Position numbers and translations under genes: made by a program. The notes under the pieces are model-generated. The model saw only the letters and a list, made by a program, of their open reading frames with translations. It was not told the DNA's origin and ran no database searches. From Caryophanales bacterium UBA6449 (GTDB lineage Bacteria; Bacillota_I; Bacilli_A; RFN20; CAG-288), in contig DJOB01000002.1 in NCBI GenBank assembly GCA_002437105.1, positions 1-64,000 of the forward strand: a stretch of DNA of 64,000 nt. The letters run 5' to 3'. Shown here one piece after another: positions 36,036 through 44,929 of the stretch (the first letter of the stretch is position 1; each line of letters begins with the position of its first letter).

Positions 36036-36112
36036 ATTTGGAGTTCACCTGTGCGGAGCGAGCTTGAATTCCGCCAATCGGTCGATACGATATCTATCGA
36101 GGAGTATTGGGT

Positions 36113-36508
36113 ATGAGCACATTTATCAGTTTTCTGCTGGTCTTTGTCGGTGGTGGCTTGGGTGCGTCCCTGAGGTACGCGATCACCCTGATCCCGGTAC
36201 CGGAGGGTACTCTCGGTGGTTTTCCTATCCTCACCATGGTGATAAATTTCCTGGGGAGCTTCGTCATTGGAGTCGTCGCTGCGCTCGCTTCACACCACCT
36301 GGTGGATAAGAACCTTGTGACTCTGATCAAGGTCGGGTTTCTAGGTGGATTCACCACCTTCTCGTCCTTCGCGCTCGATAGCATCACGCTGTTCCGGGAG
36401 CAGAAGTACCTCGTCGGTGGCCTCTATGTTCTGCTCTCGGTCGGCTGCTGTCTGCTCGGCTGCTTCTGCGGTGAGCTGCTAGTTGAAGGAATCACGCGTA
36501 AGGAATAA
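36113..36508 (+). CDS. crcB: Fluoride ion channel (CrcB/FluC)
   Basis: Exports fluoride as a dual-topology dimer. The ATG at 36113 follows CGAGGAG (36099-36105), giving 131 residues with four TM helices. Family landmarks are GGGLGASLRY (about 15-24), NFLGSFVIG (about 45-53) and GFLGGFTTFSSF (about 74-85), the Phe box and central Na site region. Upstream sequence (36036-36112) does not fit the fluoride riboswitch consensus. Only one copy is present, so it should be a homodimer. Confidence 0.95.
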   Translation: MSTFISFLLVFVGGGLGASLRYAITLIPVPEGTLGGFPILTMVINFLGSFVIGVVAALASHHLVDKNLVTLIKVGFLGGFTTFSSFALDSITLFREQKYLVGGLYVLLSVGCCLLGCFCGELLVEGITRKE

Positions 36509-36610
36509 GGAATATTAGCTTTATATCTTCCTTGAGAACAAAGCTTATTCACGAGAAACCATCTTTATTTTTTCAAGGATGAACGAGTTCTATTTGTATC
36601 GGTAGTCAAA

Positions 36611-36640
36611 CAAAAAAAGGAGGTTGAACCTCCTTTTTTA
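36611..36640. terminator. Bidirectional terminator between crcB and RNase J gene
   Basis: A 12-bp perfect stem AAAAAGGAGGTT/AACCTCCTTTTT around a very tight GA centre, with T-run on both strands, located between convergent genes. The rest of the 240-bp gap shows nothing further. Confidence 0.85.
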
Positions 36641-36748
36641 TATACATCAGGGATCGAGGTTATCTGAACGATATCAATCCTCTATCTGACTTATCGGCTA
36701 GCGACTAATTTTAATAATGATCTCTGACAGTAGGAGTTATTCTGCGAC

Positions 36749-38569
36749 CTATATTCCCTCTTTGCCAGGGGCGATCGGATCCTTGGGCTGAGTGGGGGAG
36801 AACTTGGGGAAGGAGGTATATCCGATGGTCTTCACATTGGCTCTGGGGGCTTCGGCGCTGCCGATGGAGGCGATGACGGAGACGATCATGGGGTTGCGGT
36901 GGATCTCCCGATAGATGAAGTGGCTCGCCGTGTTGCGGATGGTCTCCTTGACCAGGCTGTAGGTCACCTTCTGTCCCGAGGAGAAGACCCGATCGAGCTC
37001 CATGGAGACTGCTTCTTCGGTCTTGCGCTCGAGGGAGGACTTGTTGGATATCAGGATACCTCTCGACTCGACGGTGGGCCGGAACAGGAGCTTGTTAGCC
37101 TTGGGATCGATGCTGACGAACACGCCGACGATACCCTCATTGATCAGGATATTGCGATCCCTGATGACCGAGGAGAGGACTCCCATGGGCGATTTGCCAT
37201 CGATGTAGAGAGCTTCGCAGGTGAACGGTTTACCGCGCGTGATCTCGTGCTTGTACATGACCAGAGTCTCGCCGTTCCGCATCACGAACGTGTGCGAGGG
37301 ATCGAGACCGCACTCCTGGGCGATCTGGCAGTGGATGACCAGCATGCGGTACTCGCCGTGGATGGGCATGAAGTACTTGGGACGAGCCAGCTTCTGAAGG
37401 AGCCGGAGCTCGACCTTGGAGGCGTGACCGGAGGAGTGCAGGGCCAGCGCGGGCGTGTCGGTGATGACATTGGCGCCGGCGCGGATCAGATCATCGACCA
37501 CCTTGTTGACCGAGGCGGTATTGCCGGGAATGGGGTGGGAGGAGAAGACGATGGTATCGCCCGGCAGAATCCTGATGTAGCGGTGCGTGCCGGTGGCGAT
37601 CCGTGAGAGGGCGGCGAGGGGTTCACCCTGGCTGCCGGTGCAGAGGATGCAGACCTGCGAAGCGGGCAGGTGCTGGACTCGATCGGGGTCGACGAGCGAG
37701 GAATCCGAGATCTTGATGATGCCCAGATCACGGGCGATCTTGAGGTTTCCCTCCATGGAGCGACCCATGACACACACCTTGCGACCATGCTTGATGGCGC
37801 ACTGGGTGATCTGGGTGATACGCGACAGGTTCGAGGCGAAGGTGGAGATGATCAGTCGGCCCATAGCGCGGCTGAAAACCTCGTCGATACCTTTCTTTAC
37901 GTTCTTCTCGCTGGGGGTATAGCCCTCCTTCTCCGCATTGGTCGAATCGGCCATCAGCAGGTCGATTCCCTGATCGCCGAAGCGGGTGAGGCGCGACATA
38001 TCGAAGTCGTGATCCACCGGGGTTAGGTCGATCTTGAAGTCTCCGGTGGTCGCGACGGTACCCTGCGGGGTGGTCACATAGATGCCGAAAGCATCGGGGA
38101 TGGAGTGGGTGACGTGGAAGAACTGTACCTTGAACGATCCGCACACGAGGTTGGAGTTCTCATCCACCTCGACGACCTGAGTCTTGGAGCCCAGGTTGTA
38201 TTCGGCCAATTTATTTTTTATTAGGGCGCAGGCTAGTCTAGGCGCGTAGATGACAGGAACCCTGACGGTCTGGAGCAGGAAGGGGATGGATCCGATGTGG
38301 TCCTCGTGTCCGTGGGTGATGCAGAGGGCCCGGATTTTGCGCTCGTTCTGCGCTAGATGGGTGAAATCGGGAATGATGTAGCTGACTCCCGGGTCGTTGT
38401 ACTCGGGGAATTTGACGCCGGAATCCAGGATGACGATGTCGTTGTCATTCTCGATGCAGTAGCAGTTCTTACCGATCTCACCGAGTCCGCCGAGGGCGTA
38501 GATGAGGACGGGAGAGTCTCCGGGATCGGCGACGGTCTGGACCTCGCTCTGAAGCTTGGTATCGCTCAT
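36749..38569 (-). CDS. rnj: Ribonuclease J
   Basis: Endo- and 5' exoribonuclease of Bacillota, central to mRNA decay and rRNA maturation. 606 residues. The beta-lactamase core has HGHEDHIGS (about 84-92), with further metal ligands around HVTHSIPDA (about 152-160) and DSTN; the beta-CASP and C-terminal domains follow, with the HGE motif (about 397-399). The N-terminal extension of about 20 residues is Asp/Ser-rich. AAGGAG on the minus strand supports the ATG. A small hairpin (GCACT/AGTGC) sits just upstream of the ribosome site. It follows def in the same direction after a gap of 126 bp. Confidence 0.96.
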   Translation of the reverse strand: MSDTKLQSEVQTVADPGDSPVLIYALGGLGEIGKNCYCIENDNDIVILDSGVKFPEYNDPGVSYIIPDFTHLAQNERKIRALCITHGHEDHIGSIPFLLQTVRVPVIYAPRLACALIKNKLAEYNLGSKTQVVEVDENSNLVCGSFKVQFFHVTHSIPDAFGIYVTTPQGTVATTGDFKIDLTPVDHDFDMSRLTRFGDQGIDLLMADSTNAEKEGYTPSEKNVKKGIDEVFSRAMGRLIISTFASNLSRITQITQCAIKHGRKVCVMGRSMEGNLKIARDLGIIKISDSSLVDPDRVQHLPASQVCILCTGSQGEPLAALSRIATGTHRYIRILPGDTIVFSSHPIPGNTASVNKVVDDLIRAGANVITDTPALALHSSGHASKVELRLLQKLARPKYFMPIHGEYRMLVIHCQIAQECGLDPSHTFVMRNGETLVMYKHEITRGKPFTCEALYIDGKSPMGVLSSVIRDRNILINEGIVGVFVSIDPKANKLLFRPTVESRGILISNKSSLERKTEEAVSMELDRVFSSGQKVTYSLVKETIRNTASHFIYREIHRNPMIVSVIASIGSAEAPRANVKTIGYTSFPKFSPTQPKDPIAPGKEGI

Positions 38570-38695
38570 TATTAATCTCCTTGAAAATGCACTAAAAAAG
38601 TGCGGTTTTTAAATTCGTTGATATTATAAAACAATACAGTTTGCCTATAAAGTATATCTTCTCGAAATACTGGAAACGAGAAGCAGACCGCGACT

Positions 38696-39247
38696 CTAGA
38701 TCTTGAGAACGGTCGGGTCTTCCTTCCAGGGGTTGATGGCATCGATCCTATCGTAGTAGAGGTGACCATCGAGATGGTCGAGCTCGTGCTGGAAGATGAT
38801 GGCGGGGTAACCCTTCTGGGTCACCTCGACATCCTGCCCGGTCAGAGCGTCGTAGCCCTTGACGGTGATACGGAAGGAGCGGGGAACGTAGCCGTCCCTA
38901 TCCACGGCGACCGACAGGCAGCCCTCGCCGTTCTTCAGCGCGCAGAGCTTCGCGGATTGACGGACGACGACGGGGTTGATCAGACCGTAGGCGATCTCCT
39001 TTCCCTCCACGATGACGTAGACGGCGAAGAAGCGCTCGGGGATGCCGATCTGCGGGGCGGCTAGACCGACGCCCGCTCGGACATGGTGGCGCTTGGCCCA
39101 CCGGTCGTCCTGGCTATCCTTGAGGTATTGAACCATATCCTTGAGAAGCTGAGCCATCTCCGGGGAGCGAGGATCTTTCACCGGGGTGCAGACTGTGCGG
39201 ATGACTCCCTCGTCATCGAAGTGCATCTTGAATACCTTATTTGCCAT
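38696..39247 (-). CDS. def: Peptide deformylase
   Basis: Removes the formyl group from nascent proteins. 183 residues with the three motifs: GVGLAAPQIG (about 59-68), EGCLSV (about 113-118, Cys metal ligand) and QHELDHLDG (about 154-162). The insertion between motifs I and II and the length mark a type 2 (Gram-positive) enzyme. AGAGGA precedes the ATG on the minus strand. Confidence 0.96.
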   Translation of the reverse strand: MANKVFKMHFDDEGVIRTVCTPVKDPRSPEMAQLLKDMVQYLKDSQDDRWAKRHHVRAGVGLAAPQIGIPERFFAVYVIVEGKEIAYGLINPVVVRQSAKLCALKNGEGCLSVAVDRDGYVPRSFRITVKGYDALTGQDVEVTQKGYPAIIFQHELDHLDGHLYYDRIDAINPWKEDPTVLKI

Positions 39248-39349
39248 CTTTGATTCCTCTTTTCACTCCGTATATCTTACTACCCTCACCTGTCCCCACG
39301 GTGCATTCGCATTTCCTTTCATATCCGCTTTCGTCTAGAATCTCCGTGT

Positions 39350-39733
39350 ATGAAAAGCAGTGATATCAGTGTTCAGGAAGCTCTGCTGGAGCTCGAGGAT
39401 GCGATCCGGGACAGCTATGAGTTTCAGCGGCTCCGCTTCCTCATCCTGCGCGAGCGGAAGGATCCGGAGATAGGTGCTCTCAAGGCGAGGCAGCACGCGC
39501 TGGAGGAGCGCCTGGCCCAAGCGGGACGCCAGTCGCTTCCCCCGGAGGTCCTAGTCGCGCTCTCGCAGGTTCAGCAGGAGCTGGCCGATAATCCGGTGCG
39601 GGCGGAGATGCGCACGATGGAGAAGAGGCTGGAGCGGTATCTGTCGCCCCTGGCCTATGCGCTGCACGAGCTGCCGGGCCAGGAGTATGAGGACGTGATG
39701 GGCAACGATCCGAGAGGAGGTGGAATATGCTGA
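39350..39733 (+). CDS. ylbF: YlbF/YmcA family protein
   Basis: 127 residues, helical, with the family pattern around VLVALSQVQQELADNP (about 66-81), preceded by two amphipathic helices. In B. subtilis YlbF, YmcA and YaaT form the Y-complex that carries iron-sulfur clusters and tunes RNase Y and competence or biofilm decisions. The assignment rests on weak sequence similarity plus the conserved order ylbF-(ylbG)-rsmD-coaD; ylbG is missing here. The ribosome site is poor. It overlaps rsmD by 7 bp. Confidence 0.75.
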   Translation: MKSSDISVQEALLELEDAIRDSYEFQRLRFLILRERKDPEIGALKARQHALEERLAQAGRQSLPPEVLVALSQVQQELADNPVRAEMRTMEKRLERYLSPLAYALHELPGQEYEDVMGNDPRGGGIC

Positions 39734-40284
39734 GGATCATCGGTGGAGAGTATAGACATAGACATCTGGAGGTGCCTGAGAGCGAGGAGTGCCGCCCGAC
39801 GATGGATAAGGTGAGGGAGGCGGTCTTCTCCTCTCTGGGCGAGAAGATCATCAATGCCCGCTTCCTCGATCTGTTCGCTGGCAGCGGAGCGGTGGGACTC
39901 GAAGCTTATTCCCGCGGGGCGAAGAGCGTCGTCTTCAACGAGAAGGACACCATGGTCATGCGGACTCTGGTCAAGAATATCGCTTCGCTCGATCCCGAGA
40001 GGCGCGTCTGCCTCACCCTGAAGAAGAACTGGACCGATGCGATGGTTCAGCTCTCCGCTCGCGGGATGTCCTTCGACGTGGTCTACCTCGATCCTCCCTA
40101 TGCTCTCGATATCAATGCGGAAGCGATTCAGCGGATGCGCGAGCTGGGTCTCATCGGTCCGGGGAGCGTGGTGGTCGCGGAGCAGACGACTCCGCTCAAG
40201 GAGCTCGAGGGCTTCACGCTGAAGGCGAAGAAGTATGGGAAGAAGCACGTGGGAATCTATGTCCTCGGGGGAGCCGCAGAATGA
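39727..40284 (+). CDS. rsmD: 16S rRNA (guanine966-N2)-methyltransferase
   Basis: Methylates G966 (E. coli numbering) of 16S rRNA. 185 residues with the N-terminal LRIIGGEYR, RPTMDKVREAVFS (about 23-35), SAM motif FLDLFAGSGAVGLEA and the catalytic DPPY (about 122-125, in VYLDPPYAL). AGGAGG at 39714-39719. Overlaps ylbF and coaD, so the three genes form one operon. Confidence 0.95.
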   Translation: MLRIIGGEYRHRHLEVPESEECRPTMDKVREAVFSSLGEKIINARFLDLFAGSGAVGLEAYSRGAKSVVFNEKDTMVMRTLVKNIASLDPERRVCLTLKKNWTDAMVQLSARGMSFDVVYLDPPYALDINAEAIQRMRELGLIGPGSVVVAEQTTPLKELEGFTLKAKKYGKKHVGIYVLGGAAE

Positions 40285-40769
40285 GCGTGGGACTGTTTCC
40301 CGGGAGCTTTGACCCGCTGACTCTCGGCCACGTGGATATCGTGAAGAAGGCGCTGACCGTCTTCGATCGCGTCATCGTGCTCGTGGCGGACGACCCGTTC
40401 AAGAAGTACACCTTCTCCGGCGAGGAGCGGATGCGGATCTGCCGTGAGGATCTGGAGCCGCTGGGGAGCGTGGAGGTGGTGAGAGGTGCCGGTCTCACCG
40501 CGCAGTTCGCGGAGCAGCATGGCTGCTGCGCTCTGATCAGGGGGATGAGAGCGGAATCCGACTTCTCCTCCGAGTACCGTATGGCCCAGCTCAATCAGCA
40601 GATCGGTCACGGTCTTCAGACTGTCTTCTTTCTGACCTCCCCGCAGTTCAGCTATCTCTCCTCCGCGGTCGTCAAGAATCTCTATATATCCGGTGCCGAT
40701 GTTTCGGACATGGTGCCCGAGAATGCTTATAGAGCTATGCAGAGCAAGCTAAAAAAGACTTCTTTATAG
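40281..40769 (+). CDS. coaD: Phosphopantetheine adenylyltransferase
   Basis: Penultimate step of coenzyme A synthesis: 4'-phosphopantetheine plus ATP to dephospho-CoA. 162 residues. GLFPGSFDPLTLGHVDI (about 4-20) carries the TxGH nucleotidyltransferase motif; IRGMRAESDF (about 88-97) and SYLSSAVVKNL (about 125-135) match the family. It overlaps rsmD by 4 bp. Confidence 0.96.
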   Translation: MSVGLFPGSFDPLTLGHVDIVKKALTVFDRVIVLVADDPFKKYTFSGEERMRICREDLEPLGSVEVVRGAGLTAQFAEQHGCCALIRGMRAESDFSSEYRMAQLNQQIGHGLQTVFFLTSPQFSYLSSAVVKNLYISGADVSDMVPENAYRAMQSKLKKTSL

Positions 40770-40816
40770 CCGTTTTTAATCTATTAGCAACTTATTTTTA
40801 CCGCTAGATGCAATAT

Positions 40817-40850
40817 AAAAAAGCCCCGCAGATCTGCGAGGCTTTTTCGG
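40817..40850. terminator. Bidirectional terminator between coaD and lipoprotein operon
   Basis: Stem AAAAAGCC...GGCTTTTT with an inner GCAGATCTGC palindrome, T-runs on both strands. It ends coaD and the leftward lipoprotein operon. Confidence 0.85.
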
Positions 40851-40861
40851 TATTGGTGTTC

Positions 40862-42301
40862 CTATCGGAGCGAGTATTTCTCGATGAAGTCTTCCATCGG
40901 TTTGAAGGCGGTGGTTCCGAAGCTGGTGAAGGTGAAGACATAGGGGGAGAGAGGGGCATGTGTCTCCGCGTTGAAGACGTTGGCGGTGAAGGTCACCTTA
41001 ACTTCACTCGAATCGATATCGCCCTCTATCTTCATATCGATGGTGGACCAACCCATCGTCAGATCGTCGGATGAGGTGATTCCGAAATTCTTGAAGAAGT
41101 CGACGCCGATATCGTAGTCGTCGGTGCTGTATACCCCGTCCGCGTAGGTGAGGTACTGCATCCGCTTGAAGAGGAGCAGGTTCTTCGGATAGTTCATCAC
41201 CGCTGAGACATCGTCCTGCTTCGTGGTGAAAGCGCCGCGCGCGTATCCGGGCTTCTCGGAGTTCTCCTGGGTGATGAGCTTGATCTTCTGCTGCGAGTCG
41301 GTATAGGTCAGGAAGACATCATCGTAGATCAGCGGACCGGAGGTTCCTTCGATGTTGATAGCTTCGGGCTTGGAGATGTGGATATATCCTCGGTTAGCGT
41401 ACTGCACGAGTTCCGGGTAGGTGGAAATGTATTTGCTCGAAGCGTAGTTGAAATAGTACTGATCGGTGAAGTACTCGAGCACGCCGGTGCTGCCGTCGCT
41501 GAGCGGCTCTTCGCGCAGATAGTTATCGGCGGCGAAAAGATCGCGAACCTTGGTCTCCTCCGCGGTGGGAGTGAAGGGGGTACCACCCTCTGCGACGAAG
41601 CTATCGAGCAGGTCGACTCGGGCGGTGTAGAAATCGGTTAGAACCAGCTGATAGGCCGCATTGGTATCGCTCAGGGTAAAGCTGATCGTCAGAGTCTGCG
41701 TAGCCGTATCCAGCTTGAAATCCATCACATCCTTGAGGAATAGATAGGAGGAGTCGGATAGGTCGATGAGGTTCATCACCTTGGTGCAGACATTGCGCTT
41801 GGAGGTGGAGACTTCGGTTCCGTCCTTCAGAGATGAGAAATCTACATCGAACAGGGAGACGACGGTGGAGTTGTCATAGAGGGAGGTGATCGGATCAGCA
41901 CCCGACTTCAAAACTTCGCCAGCGAGCACATAATCCTTCTTATTTTCATCGGACTCGATGCTGTAGGAGGCGACACCAGCAGCGGTTTTGACATACCCGC
42001 TCTGGTAGTCATCGTCGTCCTGCATCCAGGTGTAATCGGCGGTGAAGATCAGATTTGGACGAGCTGCTCTCTTGTTGATGTAGGTCTTGAGCGAGTAGCG
42101 GGCTTCCTCTCGGTTCAAGTAGTTCAAAGCCTCTTTGACCGTATGGAAGGATGATTGCTCCGCCGATGATGAACTCGCATCGGTGGTCGTTCCGCTCGTG
42201 GAGACCAGAGAGGAAGCTGGGGTGGAGTCAGGAGTACGGCTGCAGGAAGTCATGAGTGTGAGTGCGAGCAGCGGAAGGATGAGAATCTTGTTCTTAGTCA
42301 T
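40862..42301 (-). CDS. Putative lipoprotein, fourth gene of lipoprotein operon
   Basis: 479 residues. The signal ends in LMTSC (Cys20), then a Ser/Thr/Pro linker of about 30 residues. The mature part is soluble, Tyr/Asp-rich and beta-strand-like, with no known motif. Its N-terminal segment around 55-75 (helix with EALNYLNREEARYSL) precedes a repeated strand pattern. Only five bases separate it from the preceding gene's stop, so it is surely cotranscribed with it. Probably sits on the outer face of the membrane; ligand unknown. Confidence 0.8.
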   Translation of the reverse strand: MTKNKILILPLLALTLMTSCSRTPDSTPASSLVSTSGTTTDASSSSAEQSSFHTVKEALNYLNREEARYSLKTYINKRAARPNLIFTADYTWMQDDDDYQSGYVKTAAGVASYSIESDENKKDYVLAGEVLKSGADPITSLYDNSTVVSLFDVDFSSLKDGTEVSTSKRNVCTKVMNLIDLSDSSYLFLKDVMDFKLDTATQTLTISFTLSDTNAAYQLVLTDFYTARVDLLDSFVAEGGTPFTPTAEETKVRDLFAADNYLREEPLSDGSTGVLEYFTDQYYFNYASSKYISTYPELVQYANRGYIHISKPEAINIEGTSGPLIYDDVFLTYTDSQQKIKLITQENSEKPGYARGAFTTKQDDVSAVMNYPKNLLLFKRMQYLTYADGVYSTDDYDIGVDFFKNFGITSSDDLTMGWSTIDMKIEGDIDSSEVKVTFTANVFNAETHAPLSPYVFTFTSFGTTAFKPMEDFIEKYSLR

Positions 42302-42306
42302 ATCTC

Positions 42307-44910
42307 TTAAGCTTTGGTGAAGTAGTCGTAGGTGTATTCGTTGAAATCATCATCGCCGCTCTCATCGCCCAAAATGTAGGTGGTGGAGCCGGAATCCTGG
42401 CCTTCCCAGGTAGAGGTGGAGAGGCAGAATCCTAATCCTTCGGCCTGGCTGTAGGTCATCCTCAGCGAGTAGGTGCTGAGGGTCTTGTTATCAGCATCGA
42501 TGATGCGAGAATAGGAGAACTTGCCGCTTCCCGCATCGACGAGGAAGGCGAAGTTGAAGGTCTGACCAGCGACGACCAGAGTGCCGTGGTTCGCCGAGGT
42601 CTGACCATCGACCTCGATATTGTCTTCCGCGATGACGGCGGTAGCGCTCTTCTCGGTGTTCTTCCAAGTGCCCTTTAAAGCGGAGATTGTGGCGCCCTGG
42701 CTGGGCTTGACGGTGATGGAGAAATCGGTGCTGCCGAAATTGTTGCGCTTGTGCTCTGTGGAGATGGTCAGGTTGACGGTGACCGGGGAGGTGATCTCCA
42801 TCTTCGAGGTGTCGAAGGTCAGTTTGCTGTTGACCGCATCGACATAGGAGAGGAGGCCGTGAGAATCGTTGGTGTAGGTGACCTTGGTGTCGGGAGGAAG
42901 GGCGACATCGCCAGTGGGCTCATCGCCAGATGCGCTCAGCATGAAGCGGTACTGACCGCCGGCATAGATGGTAGCGGAAGTGGAAGTGTCGACATCGTAG
43001 TCGGTCTCGCTGTATGAGAAACGCTGGATGTAGAAGTTCCTGACGAGGATGTTGTAGACGACCGTCAGGTCTACAGTAGCAGTTACCGTCTTATCAGAGA
43101 GGTTGGAAATCGTCACTTTCGCCTTTCCTTCGCTCGCCGCTTCGAAGCGATTGTAGTCATCGTTCCATCTCACCACGGACTTGTTGTCGCTCTCGGTGAC
43201 GACATACTGCCAGGAATCGAGAGCGGTGGTGGGAGCATAGTCGAACTTCAGCAGGTCGGAATCGGAGGAGAGCTTATCGCCGCTGTTGATGGTATTTCCC
43301 TGTCCCGCCTGAGGATTGTTGATGGTGACGTTGGAGAGGCTGGTGATGAAGTAGGGGGTCGCATCGAACTCCACATCGTTCTTCTGGTTGTATTCACAGT
43401 TGATGGCGATCTTCTTCAGGATGGTTCCAGTATTGGCAAAATTTTCATCCGGAGTGCCGTTGATGAAGGAATCGGAGCTGAAATCGTAGGTGTTGGTGTC
43501 GTATATCTTGCTGGTGTAGTCGACGGACTTGAGCGCACCGTTAGCCAGGAATTCGAAGCTGACCCGGTACTCGGTGTGTTCCTTCTTCTTGACGATGCTC
43601 GAATCGGTAGCTCCCGAGGAGTCGTAGGTCTTGGACGAGACGAGCTTGGTGGTGAACCCGCTATCGGTCTTCTCGGAGGTTATCTCGACCTTGGCGGATT
43701 TGACATAGTCCTCGACCACCATGCCCACTCGGTATGAATCCATGAACTTGAATTCGATGTTGTACATATCGAATCCGGAGTCCTGGACTTCGAACTTGGA
43801 GAGCAGCGGGCTGATGAACTGGCTGTCGTCGTTCCAGTCGACGTTGTCGATCTCGCTGCCGGTCTGCGTATTGACATTGCTGACCTTATACTTTCCCGCC
43901 TTGCCCGCTCTTCCTTCGAAGCTCGCGGTGGTGTCGATAAACTTGAAGATGCTATTGTTCGCATCGAGCGAGCGATAGACGATACCGGTATCCTTATTGA
44001 AATTGTCAGTGTATTTAGTCAGGGAGGTTAGACCGTCGGCGGAGAGGGTGTAATCAGCCTTGGTGCCCTCCTCGGTGTTGGAATAGGTCAGCTTCGTGAG
44101 TCCGGGGGCGAAGTTCGCCGGGCTGGACTGGACGCGACCGTAGAAGAGGTTGTACAGGGTAGAAGCGGAGTTGGGGAGAACATTCACCGCCGTCCTCTGG
44201 AAGTAGAGCGGCTTAGCGGAGGAAGGATCGTAGAAGAAATCGTAGGTGCCTCCGTCCTCCAACCTTCCCGTGCTGGTTCCGACATCGAAGTTGCCGAAGC
44301 ACTTGGTGCGGTCGATATCGGCGGGGCTGAGCTCTGTCTGACCGCCCTCCTTGTTCTTGATCACGAGGGAGAAGTTTCCATCGCCGAGGACTTTGACGCC
44401 CTTGGCGGTGTAGATCCCATCTTCCCCTTTGGTCAGGGCAGCCGTGAAGTCGCCCTGGATGGTGACATCGCCGCTGACGGATAGGCGAGCGGTCACCAGT
44501 ACGGAGGTGGCAGGCATCACGAAGGTGTAGGTCGTGTCGTTGACCTTGGTCAGAGCTACCTCGTTGGCCCGGATCTCGACGAGGGTGAATCCCTTCTCGA
44601 CTCCGACGGTGACGGTGACGGTCTCTCCCGCCTTGGCTTTGGTCTTATCGGCGGTCATGGTGATGCCGGTGGCTTTAGAGATGCGGATCACGAATTCCTC
44701 TTGGACGGAGGTGCTGGAACTGGGAGTGGAGGAATCGCCGGTTCCCGAGCTGACCGGAGTCGAGACGCCGGTGTCGGAAGGAGTGGAGACGGAGCTGTCG
44801 GGAGTGGAGACAGAAGAGGAGGGAGTGGAAGAAGTGGCGGGATTATTGCATCCGGCCAATGTAAAAGTCAACAATCCAGCGAGCGCGAGCAGGGATTTTC
44901 TAGTTTTCAT
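42307..44910 (-). CDS. Large lipoprotein with repeat-type beta domains
   Basis: 867 residues. Lipobox LAGC (Cys21) is followed by a linker of about 50 residues built from Ser, Thr, Pro, Val, Asp and Gly. Residues about 72-125 read as a small beta domain ending in TYTFVMPATSVLVTARL, the pattern of InlB B-repeat-like surface domains. A later stretch around 610-650 (ASEGKAKVTI, then ATVDLTVVYN) resembles a bacterial Ig-like (Big2) domain. The central 200-550 region is unassigned. Design suggests an extracellular adhesin or binding protein. The third gene of a four-gene operon. Confidence 0.8.
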   Translation of the reverse strand: MKTRKSLLALAGLLTFTLAGCNNPATSSTPSSSVSTPDSSVSTPSDTGVSTPVSSGTGDSSTPSSSTSVQEEFVIRISKATGITMTADKTKAKAGETVTVTVGVEKGFTLVEIRANEVALTKVNDTTYTFVMPATSVLVTARLSVSGDVTIQGDFTAALTKGEDGIYTAKGVKVLGDGNFSLVIKNKEGGQTELSPADIDRTKCFGNFDVGTSTGRLEDGGTYDFFYDPSSAKPLYFQRTAVNVLPNSASTLYNLFYGRVQSSPANFAPGLTKLTYSNTEEGTKADYTLSADGLTSLTKYTDNFNKDTGIVYRSLDANNSIFKFIDTTASFEGRAGKAGKYKVSNVNTQTGSEIDNVDWNDDSQFISPLLSKFEVQDSGFDMYNIEFKFMDSYRVGMVVEDYVKSAKVEITSEKTDSGFTTKLVSSKTYDSSGATDSSIVKKKEHTEYRVSFEFLANGALKSVDYTSKIYDTNTYDFSSDSFINGTPDENFANTGTILKKIAINCEYNQKNDVEFDATPYFITSLSNVTINNPQAGQGNTINSGDKLSSDSDLLKFDYAPTTALDSWQYVVTESDNKSVVRWNDDYNRFEAASEGKAKVTISNLSDKTVTATVDLTVVYNILVRNFYIQRFSYSETDYDVDTSTSATIYAGGQYRFMLSASGDEPTGDVALPPDTKVTYTNDSHGLLSYVDAVNSKLTFDTSKMEITSPVTVNLTISTEHKRNNFGSTDFSITVKPSQGATISALKGTWKNTEKSATAVIAEDNIEVDGQTSANHGTLVVAGQTFNFAFLVDAGSGKFSYSRIIDADNKTLSTYSLRMTYSQAEGLGFCLSTSTWEGQDSGSTTYILGDESGDDDFNEYTYDYFTKA

Positions 44911-44929
44911 TTATGGTTTTCCTTTTAGC

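Noticed and set aside
36036..36112. A fluoride riboswitch upstream of crcB
   Set aside because: I looked for the GGxGATG and the downstream conserved GATG-like elements and did not find the required arrangement.
38586..38606. GCACT/AGTGC hairpin before the RNase J start as an autoregulatory element
   Set aside because: Five base pairs only, with no T-run or conserved motif; mentioned in the gene entry but not claimed.
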